From Anaerolineae bacterium (lineage in GTDB: Bacteria > Chloroflexota > Anaerolineae > B4-G1 > SLSP01): DNA of 7,513 nt. Every line of letters starts with the position of its first letter. Positions within the stretch are counted from its first letter, which is position 1. The translations under genes and the position numbers were made by a program. The DNA is taken from contig JAIOSN010000259.1 in the NCBI GenBank assembly GCA_021107605.1, forward strand, positions 1 through 7,513, given 5' to 3'. The notes beneath the pieces were generated by a model, which did no database searches, had not been told where the DNA came from, and saw only the letters and a list, made by a program, of their open reading frames with translations. Shown here in pieces: positions 1 through 5,777 of this stretch.

Positions 1-152
1 AGGGTTACTCGGAGACCGGCGATCTCTCCGCCAGTTGTCTGGACGCTGTGAAAACTCCAGCGGCTACTGAGGTACTGGAATTCCTCAATAGTTTTGGGTA
101 CGCCAACTCTCTGTATACCGTAGAAGGGCTCTGCCCCTTTTTGACCCAATGA
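1..152 (+). CDS. C-terminal fragment of an unidentified protein
   Basis: Reading in the third frame from base 3, an open frame of 49 codons runs in from the left edge and stops at the TGA at 150-152; the other two forward frames are closed within about 80 bases. The residues end in ...EVLEFLNSFGYANSLYTVEGLCPFLTQ-stop (only the last part shown in substance: a hydrophobic, helix-like segment followed by a Cys-Pro tail). I do not recognise a family. The heptamer array begins 10 bases after the stop, as it does behind other genes here, which mildly supports this being a real gene end. It could still be a chance open frame. Confidence 0.4.
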   Translation, partial: GYSETGDLSASCLDAVKTPAATEVLEFLNSFGYANSLYTVEGLCPFLTQ

Positions 153-161
153 ATTATTCCA

Positions 162-196
162 GCTTTCAACTTGCAACCTGCAACTTTTAACTTTCG
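162..196 (+). repeat. Degenerate heptamer array (ACTTNNA type), 5 units
   Basis: Five consecutive 7-bp units can be laid out without gaps: GCTTTCA, ACTTGCA, ACCTGCA, ACTTTTA, ACTTTCG. The array fills most of the gap between the first fragment's stop (152) and the methyltransferase start (209). It is low in G on the + strand, so in an mRNA it would be a weakly structured leader. Period and consensus match the arrays at 1070, 1507, 3352 and 5724. Confidence 0.8.
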
Positions 197-208
197 ACTA
201 AGGATTCA

Positions 209-1039
209 ATGACCAATACAGCTGTAATTTCCCCACAACCGCCTCATCTGGAGCGCGGCCTGGATACATTTGAACAACAACTCCGTGAACTGCCGGCTTT
301 TCGCGCTCTCTTGCGTGCGGTGGAGGTGCGCTGCTACGCGGAACTGCCCCTGCCGCGTCCGGTGCTCGATTTGGGCTGCGGTGATGGACATTTTGCTTCT
401 GTGGCTTTTCCCCAGCGTCTGGATGTGGGGTTGGATCCCTGGTGGGGACCGCTTCAAGAGGCGCGACAACAGCAGTCCCACGCCATGCTCAATCACGCCG
501 ACGGCGCGCGGATGCCTTATCCGGCGGCGGCGTTTGCTACCGTGGTGAGCAACTCCGTGCTGGAGCACATTCCCCAGGTTGAGCCGGTGTTAGCGGAAGT
601 GGCGCGAGTGCTGCGACCCGGCGGCGGGTTCTACTTCTGCGTGCCTGGCCCGAACTTCCGGCGCTTTCTCTCTGTGGGGCGGGCCTTGGACGCGGTCGGA
701 TTGCATGGCCCGGCGGAAGCGTACCGGCGTCTCTTTGACCGCATCGCGCGCCACCGCTATTACGATGACGCCGCCGGTTGGCAGCAGCGGTTGGAACGCG
801 CCGGTCTGCGGTTGGAACGCTGGTGGCCCTACTTCTCGGCGGCGGCGTTGGTAGCGCTGGAATGGGGACATCCGCTTGGCTTGCCGACGGTACTGGTCAA
901 GAAACTTATTGGACGTTGGCTGCTGGTTCCCAGAGATTGGAACCTGGCCTTAACGGCGGCGCTCCTGCATCCTTATTACCAGGAACCATTACCGGAAGAA
1001 GGCGCGTATCTCTTCTTCGTAGCGCGCAGACCGCGTTGA
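209..1039 (+). CDS. Class I SAM-dependent methyltransferase (Methyltransf_11-like)
   Basis: A 276-residue protein with a Rossmann-type SAM-binding fold. Motif I is VLDLGCGDG at residues 52-60. An acidic residue at the end of the next strand (D76, in VGLDPW) would hold the SAM ribose. D98 followed by MPYP (102-105) fits the adenine-contact region, then comes the post-II segment VVSNSVLEHI (112-121) and the VLRPGG turn (134-139). These place it in the broad Methyltransf_11/UbiE-like group of small-molecule methyltransferases; the acceptor substrate cannot be read from sequence. The C-terminal ~70 residues are rich in hydrophobic and aromatic residues (around 208-262), so membrane association or a greasy substrate is possible. 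The start at 209 is preceded by TAAGGA (199-204), a weak Shine-Dalgarno with short spacing. No neighbour suggests a pathway. Confidence 0.85.
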   Translation: MTNTAVISPQPPHLERGLDTFEQQLRELPAFRALLRAVEVRCYAELPLPRPVLDLGCGDGHFASVAFPQRLDVGLDPWWGPLQEARQQQSHAMLNHADGARMPYPAAAFATVVSNSVLEHIPQVEPVLAEVARVLRPGGGFYFCVPGPNFRRFLSVGRALDAVGLHGPAEAYRRLFDRIARHRYYDDAAGWQQRLERAGLRLERWWPYFSAAALVALEWGHPLGLPTVLVKKLIGRWLLVPRDWNLALTAALLHPYYQEPLPEEGAYLFFVARRPR

Positions 1040-1069
1040 TGAGTGATTTGCCGGCAGACGCCAAATGTG

Positions 1070-1104
1070 ACCTGCAACTTATAACATTCTACGCTTCACG
1101 TTTC
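1070..1104 (+). repeat. Degraded heptamer array (ACNNNNN type), 5 units
   Basis: Five phased units, ACCTGCA, ACTTATA, ACATTCT, ACGCTTC and ACGTTTC, keep the 7-bp period and the leading AC, but the following bases have drifted from the ACTTNNA consensus. The array lies in the 93-base gap between the methyltransferase and the membrane protein. Its 3' end overlaps the candidate -35 element at 1095. Confidence 0.65.
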
Positions 1105-1123
1105 ATCTCTTCTGAGGTACAAT
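1095..1123 (+). promoter_or_regulatory. Candidate sigma70-type promoter, possibly giving a leaderless mRNA
   Basis: TTCACG at 1095-1100 (4 of 6 matches to TTGACA) and TACAAT at 1118-1123 (5 of 6 matches to TATAAT) are separated by exactly 17 bases. A start site about 7 bases after the -10 box would fall near 1130, only about 3 bases before the ATG at 1133. The only Shine-Dalgarno-like string, GAGG at 1114-1117, is 15 bases from the ATG and would lie upstream of the transcript. This is a motif match only. Confidence 0.45.
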
Positions 1124-1132
1124 TTTTCTCTT

Positions 1133-1507
1133 ATGAAACGACGACATGTGTTAGCCATACTCTTTCTGCTAGTGGGATTGCTTAACCTGCTGCGGGCTGG
1201 TATGGCGCCCGTAGTCAGCGCCGCGCTGGAAGGTCGGCCGGTGGCAATCCCGCTCCCGCTCTTGGGCGTGCTCTATGCCTGCTGCGGTGTCTGCGGCTTA
1301 GTATTTGCTTTTCTCTTCTGGAAGGGGCGCCGGCTTAATTGGGCGTTGCCGTTGGCGGGGGCTTATCAGCTGGTGCTCTGGATGTTGCATCTGGGATATC
1401 GCGCCACTTACATCCGCGCTCTCTGGGCACGGGATCTGTTGTTGGCCGTTGTTTTTCTGGTCACAGTAGCTCTTCTAGTTCCCCCTAACAACAGAAACGA
1501 CTTTTGA
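1133..1507 (+). CDS. Small four-helix integral membrane protein, unknown function
   Basis: A 124-residue, strongly hydrophobic protein. Four membrane segments are visible at about residues 6-27, 41-65, 70-90 and 98-117. They are separated by short loops carrying charges such as KGRR after helix 2 and RALWARD before helix 4. The N-terminus MKRRH is positively charged, consistent with an inside-facing end. There is a CCGVC cluster in helix 2 but no recognisable catalytic or transport motif, and I do not assign a family. The codon pattern resembles the flanking genes, and the start is the first Met after the candidate -10 box at 1118-1123. Its TGA stop (1505-1507) shares its last A with the first unit of the next heptamer array. 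Existence as a gene is likely; function is unknown. Confidence 0.72.
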   Translation: MKRRHVLAILFLLVGLLNLLRAGMAPVVSAALEGRPVAIPLPLLGVLYACCGVCGLVFAFLFWKGRRLNWALPLAGAYQLVLWMLHLGYRATYIRALWARDLLLAVVFLVTVALLVPPNNRNDF

Positions 1508-1562
1508 CCTTTGACTTGCGACTTTCAACTTTTAACATTCAACTTGCAACTTCTAACTTGCA
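1507..1562 (+). repeat. Heptamer array (ACTTNNA type), 8 units, stop-to-SD
   Basis: Eight unbroken 7-bp units: ACCTTTG, ACTTGCG, ACTTTCA, ACTTTTA, ACATTCA, ACTTGCA, ACTTCTA, ACTTGCA. The first base is the last base of the preceding stop codon, and the array ends 8 bases before the AGGAGG that serves the peptidase gene, so it makes up almost the whole intergenic gap. A 20-base stretch at 1506-1525 is identical to 5730-5749 upstream of the CoA-ligase-like gene. Confidence 0.9.
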
Positions 1563-1580
1563 ACAACCTTAGGAGGAAAC

Positions 1581-3350
1581 ATGGCTTACAAACCACAACG
1601 TTGGGCTTTGGACGAATTGTTACCGCAGCCCGGCACCCCAGAGCAGGAAGCTTATCTGGTCGAGGTGCGAGAGCGGTTGCACGCCTTTGCAGCGGTGCGC
1701 GCAGAACTCACCCCGCAGTTGGAGGCGGCCGATTTTATGACCATCCTGCAACAATACGAGACTCTCGCGGTGGATGCCTTGCGGCTGGCCGCTTACGCTT
1801 ACCTCTGGTTTTCTGAGGATACGGGCGATCAGGATGCGATGGCGTTCCGCACTCAGATTGAGCAGTTCATCACTGAGTTGCAGAACCAGACGCTCTTCTT
1901 TGATCTCTGGTGGAAATCTTTGGATGACGAGGCCGCTGAACGTTTGTTGACTCCTAGCGGCGATCTCCGCTATTTCTTGGAGAGCTTGCGCCGCTTCAAA
2001 CCGCATACCTTGTCGGAGCCGGTGGAGCAGGCCATCAATATCAAAGAGGTTAATGGCATGAACGCCGTCTTGACCATCTACGATAAAATTACCACGGACT
2101 TCACCTATCACTTGACCGTGGCTGGCGAGGAGCGGGAGCTGACGCGCGGCGAGCTGGCCGTCTACGTCTTTTCTCCCGACCCAGTGCTGCGAGCTGCGGC
2201 CTACCAGGAGCTCTACCGCGTCTATGAGGAACATGCCGATGTGTTGGCCTACATCTACGCGGCGCGCGTGCGGGACTGGCACGAGGAGAATGTGAAATTG
2301 CGTGAGTATGAGTCGCCCGTCAGTGTGCGCAACCTCGGCAACGATATCCCCGATGAGGTGGTGGAGACGTTGCTGGCTGTTGTCCGCGATAACGTGGGCT
2401 TGTTCCAGCGTTACTTCCGCTTTAAGGCGGAGGCTTTGGGCGTGGAGAAGCTGCGCCGCTACGATATCTACGCGCCGCTGACCGCTGCCGATAAAGATTA
2501 TACTTTTGATGAAGCGGTGCAGCTGGTAGACGCGGCCTATCGCGCTTTTTCGCCGCGCTTGGCCGATCAGGCCAAGCAGATTATTGAGGAGCAACATCTA
2601 GATGCCGAGGTGCGCAAACATAAGCTGGGGGGAGCGTACTGTTACGGCGTCTTGCCCGGCGTCACGCCCTGGGTGCTGACCAACTTCCAGGGCAAGATCA
2701 ACGATGTCTCCACCTTAGCGCACGAACTGGGACATGGCGTTCACGCTCTGATGGCGGCTGAACATTCGCCTCTCACCTTCCATTCCGTCCTGCCGCTGGC
2801 CGAGACGGCTTCCGTTTTCGGCCAGATGTTGCTCACGGACAAGCTCCTCTCCGAGGAGGATGATCGGGAAGTACAGCGTACCTTGCTCAACAGTCTGCTC
2901 TCGGACGCTTACGCCACTATCGCGCGGCAAGCCTACTTTGTGCTCTTTGAGGAGAAAGCACACGCGATGATCAAGGACGGCGCGCGCCCGGATGATCTGT
3001 ACACAGCTTATCTGGATAATTTACGAGAGCAATTTGGCGACACCGTCGAGGTTAGCGAGGATTTCCGGTTGGAATGGTTGGTGATCCCCCATCTTTATCA
3101 GACACCTTTTTACTGTTACGCTTACGCCTTTGGCAATCTGTTGGTCTTGGCGCTCTATCGCAAATACAAGGCCGTGGGCCGCGAGGAATTCGTGCCGGAT
3201 TACCTGCGTATCCTGGCCCACGGCGGTTCCGCCAGCCCGGAGCAGATTATCAGCGAGGCCGGCTTCGACATGGCCGATCCGGCGTTCTGGCAGGGCGCAT
3301 TTGACCTCTTGGCGGAGATGATGACTGAATTGGAAGAGCTCTCAGAGTAG
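1581..3350 (+). CDS. pepF: M3-family oligoendopeptidase F-type zinc metallopeptidase
   Basis: A 589-residue protein, close to the ~600 residues usual for oligoendopeptidase F. The zinc site is HELGH at 381-385, inside the family-typical extended motif LAHELGHGVH. The third zinc ligand is E408 in LAETASVFG, 27 residues after the first His, as in PepF enzymes. Near the C-terminus the Tyr/Gly-rich stretch YCYAYAFGNLL matches the substrate-gripping segment (YQYAxG in relatives). The N-terminal ~200 residues form the helical lid. There is no signal peptide, so it is probably cytosolic and cleaves short peptides after proteasome- or protease-type degradation. The start at 1581 is fixed by AGGAGG at 1571-1576. 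It is followed 57 bases later by the mutase gene, and co-transcription is possible but no functional link is evident. The gene symbol is by family resemblance. Confidence 0.95.
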   Translation: MAYKPQRWALDELLPQPGTPEQEAYLVEVRERLHAFAAVRAELTPQLEAADFMTILQQYETLAVDALRLAAYAYLWFSEDTGDQDAMAFRTQIEQFITELQNQTLFFDLWWKSLDDEAAERLLTPSGDLRYFLESLRRFKPHTLSEPVEQAINIKEVNGMNAVLTIYDKITTDFTYHLTVAGEERELTRGELAVYVFSPDPVLRAAAYQELYRVYEEHADVLAYIYAARVRDWHEENVKLREYESPVSVRNLGNDIPDEVVETLLAVVRDNVGLFQRYFRFKAEALGVEKLRRYDIYAPLTAADKDYTFDEAVQLVDAAYRAFSPRLADQAKQIIEEQHLDAEVRKHKLGGAYCYGVLPGVTPWVLTNFQGKINDVSTLAHELGHGVHALMAAEHSPLTFHSVLPLAETASVFGQMLLTDKLLSEEDDREVQRTLLNSLLSDAYATIARQAYFVLFEEKAHAMIKDGARPDDLYTAYLDNLREQFGDTVEVSEDFRLEWLVIPHLYQTPFYCYAYAFGNLLVLALYRKYKAVGREEFVPDYLRILAHGGSASPEQIISEAGFDMADPAFWQGAFDLLAEMMTELEELSE

Positions 3351-3351
3351 C

Positions 3352-3390
3352 ACTTTTAACTTGTAACTTTCAACCTGTAACTTTTAACTT
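3352..3390 (+). repeat. Heptamer array (ACTTNNA type), 5.5 units, stop-to-SD
   Basis: Units ACTTTTA, ACTTGTA, ACTTTCA, ACCTGTA and ACTTTTA plus a partial ACTT, then a T-run to 3396 that leads directly into AGGAGG (3397-3402). The array starts 2 bases after the peptidase stop (3348-3350), so the whole gap is array, T-run and ribosome binding site. The T-run has no preceding GC hairpin and is not a convincing terminator. Confidence 0.9.
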
Positions 3391-3407
3391 TTTTTTAGGA
3401 GGAACAG

Positions 3408-5084
3408 ATGACCTCTGAAGATAAAGAACTTTTGGCAGCCAAGCAACGTTGGGCTGGAACCACGCTCAAAAAGGTGACGGATCGTTTCCCGGAACGGCAG
3501 GAGCAATTCGAGACCGCTTCAGGTATTCCCGTGGAACAGATCGCAACGCCTGCTGAGGTGGAGTTTGATTACCAGGCGGATTTGGGCTTTCCGGGTGAAT
3601 ATCCCTTCACCCGAGGCGTACAGCCCACCATGTACCGGGGACGTTTTTGGACGATGCGCCAGTACGCGGGTTACGCGAGCGCGGCGGAATCCAACCAACG
3701 CTACCGCTATCTCTTGGCGCAAGGCCAGACCGGTCTTTCGGTCGCTTTTGACCTGCCCACGCAGCTGGGCTACGATGCCGATGACGAGATGTCCGGCGGC
3801 GAGGTGGGGAAGGTGGGCGTCTCTATCAGTTGTCTGGATGATATGCGCACGCTCTTCAAGGGGATCCCGCTGGATAAGGTGAGCACCTCGATGACCATCA
3901 ATGCGCCGGCTTCCGTGCTTTGGGCCATGTATATCGTGGTGGGCGAGGAGCAGGGCGTCGCGCCGCAGAAATTGCGCGGTACCATCCAAAATGATATTCT
4001 CAAGGAGTATGTGGCTCGTGGCGCTTATATCTTCCCGCCGTGTCCTTCCATGCGCCTGATCACTGATACCTTCAGCTACGGGGCCGCGAACGTCCCGCGT
4101 TGGAATCCCATCAGCATTAGCGGGTATCATATCCGCGAGGCGGGGAGTACCGCCGTGCAGGAAGTGGCCTTTACGCTGGCGAACGGTATCGCCTACGTGC
4201 AGGCGGCTCTGGATGTCGGGCTGGGTGTGGACGCTTTCGCGCCGCGACTCTCTTTCTTCTTCAACGCGCACAACAATTTCCTGGAAGAGATCGCCAAGTT
4301 CCGCGCGGCGCGGCGCATGTGGGCGCGTATTATGAGGGAGCGCTTTGGCGCCGAGAGTCATAGATCGTGGCGGATGCGCTTCCACACGCAGACCGCCGGT
4401 TCCACGCTCACCGCGCAACAACCAATGAATAACGTGGTGCGCGTCACTTTGCAGGCGTTGGCGGCGGTGTTGGGCGGCACGCAATCGCTGCACACCAACT
4501 CCATGGACGAGGCGCTCTGGCTGCCGACCGAGAGCAGTGTGCGCTTGGCTCTGCGCACCCAACAGCTGATCGCCTATGAGTCTGGCGTTGCCGATACGGT
4601 GGATCCGCTAGCCGGTTCCTACCAGATCGAGCAGCTCACCAACGAGATTGAGCGCCGCGCGTTCGAGTATATTGACGCCATCGACGAGTTAGGCGGCGCG
4701 GCTCAGGCTGTCGAACTGGGTTACATGCAATCCGAGATTGCCGAGGCCGCCTATCGTGCTCAACGAGCTGTGGAGCGCGGTACCCAAGTCATTGTTGGCG
4801 TCAATAAATTCCAGCAAGAGGCCGAGGGGATTGATTTGGAGCAGCTCCAGGTGGATCCGGCCATCGAGGAGAATCAACGGCGGCAGCTGGCCGCGGTGCG
4901 GGCCGCCCGCGATAGTGAACGCGCTGCTGCCGCGCTCTCCCGGATCGAAGAGGCGGCGCGCACGGAGCAGGTATCTCTGATGCCTCTCTTTATCAATGCG
5001 GTGCGGGCCGATTGTACTCTGGGTGAGATTTGCGGCGTGTTGCGCGATATCTGGGGGGAATACCAGCCGAAAGTGGTGATTTAG
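3408..5084 (+). CDS. mutA: Methylmalonyl-CoA mutase catalytic (large) subunit, without B12 domain
   Basis: A 558-residue TIM-barrel chain of the adenosylcobalamin-dependent acyl-CoA mutases, interconverting (R)-methylmalonyl-CoA and succinyl-CoA. The family strings TMYRGRFWTMRQYAGY, GTIQNDILKEY, SISGYHIREAG and GGTQSLHTN are all present. Residues that separate mutase types can be read. Y86 and R204 line up with Tyr89 and Arg207 of the Propionibacterium enzyme (same 118-residue spacing), and H241 matches His244. Isobutyryl-CoA mutases carry Phe and Gln at the first two positions, so this one should prefer methylmalonyl-CoA. The chain ends after the barrel and linker helices: the C-terminal ~130-residue cobalamin-binding domain with DxHxxG is absent. 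It must therefore pair with a small subunit encoded elsewhere, as in archaeal and several bacterial two-chain enzymes. AGGAGG at 3397-3402 fixes the start. Confidence 0.95.
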   Translation: MTSEDKELLAAKQRWAGTTLKKVTDRFPERQEQFETASGIPVEQIATPAEVEFDYQADLGFPGEYPFTRGVQPTMYRGRFWTMRQYAGYASAAESNQRYRYLLAQGQTGLSVAFDLPTQLGYDADDEMSGGEVGKVGVSISCLDDMRTLFKGIPLDKVSTSMTINAPASVLWAMYIVVGEEQGVAPQKLRGTIQNDILKEYVARGAYIFPPCPSMRLITDTFSYGAANVPRWNPISISGYHIREAGSTAVQEVAFTLANGIAYVQAALDVGLGVDAFAPRLSFFFNAHNNFLEEIAKFRAARRMWARIMRERFGAESHRSWRMRFHTQTAGSTLTAQQPMNNVVRVTLQALAAVLGGTQSLHTNSMDEALWLPTESSVRLALRTQQLIAYESGVADTVDPLAGSYQIEQLTNEIERRAFEYIDAIDELGGAAQAVELGYMQSEIAEAAYRAQRAVERGTQVIVGVNKFQQEAEGIDLEQLQVDPAIEENQRRQLAAVRAARDSERAAAALSRIEEAARTEQVSLMPLFINAVRADCTLGEICGVLRDIWGEYQPKVVI

Positions 5085-5092
5085 AGAGGCAA

Positions 5093-5120
5093 GGGACTGG
5101 GGAACAGGGATTAGGGAGTA
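5093..5120 (+). repeat. Heptamer array of a second type (GGGNNNA), 4 units
   Basis: Four exact 7-bp units: GGGACTG, GGGAACA, GGGATTA, GGGAGTA. The array starts 8 bases after the mutase stop and ends 5 bases before the next ATG. It has the same 7-bp period and the same placement as the ACTTNNA arrays but an unrelated, purine-rich sequence. It resembles in style the short tandemly repeated heptamers (STRR) known in cyanobacterial genomes. Confidence 0.85.
5114..5118 (+). promoter_or_regulatory. Shine-Dalgarno (GGGAG) provided by the heptamer array
   Basis: GGGAG at 5114-5118, within the last GGGNNNA unit, lies 7 bases before the ATG at 5126. This supports 5126 rather than the upstream in-frame ATG at 5030, which lies inside the mutase coding region. 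Confidence 0.5.
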
Positions 5121-5125
5121 GAATC

Positions 5126-5461
5126 ATGGTGAATTCGGCGGTTACCGGTCTCGATTTTCCAGATTACATAGTCGCTCTCTTTTGGGACTATGACCCGGCT
5201 GTGCTGGATTGGGAACGTCAGCGGAGTTTCATTACCCAGCGGGTGCTCTCAACGGGTACTTTAGAGGCGGTGAGATGGTTGCGCGGCCGGCTGGGCGACG
5301 ACGCGCTGCGCTCGTGGTTGCTCCAGCATGAGGGACGCGGTCTATCGCGCCGCCAACTACGCTTCTGGCAACTGATTCTGGATTTGCCGGTGCAACAGGT
5401 TGATGCCTGGCTGGCTCAGCCAGCGCGACAAATCTGGGAAGGACGGATACATCATCACTAA
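5126..5461 (+). CDS. Small DUF6922-like protein (antitoxin-like), no toxin partner visible
   Basis: A 111-residue soluble protein. The pattern FWDYDPAVLDWERQRSFI, then RVLSTGTLEAVRWL, then a helix with R/L-rich spacing and LSRRQLRFWQLIL, recalls the short DUF6922-type proteins. In many bacteria these sit just upstream of AbiEii-type nucleotidyltransferase toxins and are regarded as their antitoxin-side partners. This family call is from memory of the motif (FWD-x-D...LDW...RVL...G...L...FW) and is moderate. No nucleotidyltransferase follows: the next 316 bases are non-coding. It is therefore an orphan, or it works alone. The open frame extends back to an ATG at 5030, but the extra 32 residues would be read from mutase sequence and the G-rich repeat, so I chose 5126 with GGGAG 7 bases upstream. 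The tail ends in three His residues. Confidence 0.65.
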   Translation: MVNSAVTGLDFPDYIVALFWDYDPAVLDWERQRSFITQRVLSTGTLEAVRWLRGRLGDDALRSWLLQHEGRGLSRRQLRFWQLILDLPVQQVDAWLAQPARQIWEGRIHHH

Positions 5462-5469
5462 TTTCATAA

Positions 5470-5590
5470 CCTGGACAAGCCAAAACTAAAAAGTAAATTC
5501 ACCACAGAGGCACAGAGAACACAGAGAAAGACAGAAAAAACTCTGCACCCTCTGCATCTCTGCGTTGAAATTTTTGTTTTTTGTGCCAGG
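5470..5590. repeat. Nested imperfect inverted repeat with CAGAG cores, possible terminator
   Basis: The inner arms are 5498-5526 and 5541-5569 (29 bases each, 20 of 29 positions complementary) around a 14-base A-rich loop. The left arm has three phased CAGAG cores and the right arm three matching CTCTG cores. The spacings of 8 and 9 bases are kept, which is what aligns the palindrome. An outer pair, CCTGGACAA (5470-5478) and TTGTGCCAGG (5581-5590), encloses it with one base inserted. A T-rich run (5571-5582) follows the right arm. It could act as a terminator for the gene ending at 5461, or be a degraded palindromic repeat of MITE/REP type. It is known to me as a style of dispersed CACAGAG-containing palindrome in environmental bacteria, not as a named element. 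Confidence 0.7.
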
Positions 5591-5723
5591 ACTTGATTGT
5601 TAAGTGCCTAATTATCCTTCCCCCATCCACTTAGATTTGATTTGAAAGGAGTCCCCCTGTGGGATGCCACACCAACAACGACGAAAATGTTTCACTAACA
5701 CAAACGACTTGGTCTTGAAGCAG
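5591..5723. other. Intergenic stretch with no convincing gene
   Basis: This is AT-rich relative to the genes. A good Shine-Dalgarno-like AAAGGAG lies at 5645-5651. It is followed by a 19-codon GTG frame (5659-5718) and an overlapping 24-codon ATG frame (5664-5738), neither with a recognisable product. I see no promoter with both boxes, no tRNA and no riboswitch pattern. It could be the remains of an inserted element's 5' end. Confidence 0.4.
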
Positions 5724-5758
5724 ACTTTAGACCTTTGACTTGCGACTTTAGACTTATT
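5724..5758 (+). repeat. Heptamer array (ACTTNNA/G type), 5 units, ahead of the SD
   Basis: Units ACTTTAG, ACCTTTG, ACTTGCG, ACTTTAG and ACTTATT. The array ends 4 bases before the AGAGGAG (5763-5769) that serves the gene starting at 5778. The stretch 5730-5749 is identical to 1506-1525 in the array upstream of the peptidase gene. Confidence 0.88.
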
Positions 5759-5777
5759 TTCAAGAGGAGTTTTGTAA

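Noticed and set aside
141..169. TTGACC at 141 as a -35 box for the methyltransferase
   Set aside because: At the 17-base spacing the -10 position reads TTTCAA inside the heptamer array, a poor match, and the -35 lies within the preceding coding frame.
778..1185. 135-codon + strand open frame overlapping the methyltransferase end and the next gene start
   Set aside because: It overlaps two better-supported genes in another frame, and it translates the repeat and promoter region.
1620..2597. 325-codon open frame on the - strand opposite the peptidase gene
   Set aside because: The + strand has an intact M3 peptidase with its full zinc site and a strong ribosome binding site. The reverse frame has no recognisable motif and is a by-product of codon bias.
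3387..3396. T-run after the peptidase as an intrinsic terminator
   Set aside because: No GC-rich hairpin precedes it, and it sits directly against the next Shine-Dalgarno, so it is better explained as the end of the heptamer array.
3519..4562. 347-codon open frame on the - strand opposite the mutase gene
   Set aside because: It lies entirely within a highly conserved mutase sequence on the + strand. The translated residues are Arg/His-rich shadow sequence with no family signal.
5030..5125. Upstream ATG extending the 5126 gene by 32 residues
   Set aside because: The extension is read from the mutase coding region and the G-rich heptamer repeat. The homology-like pattern starts only after 5126, and GGGAG is well placed for 5126.
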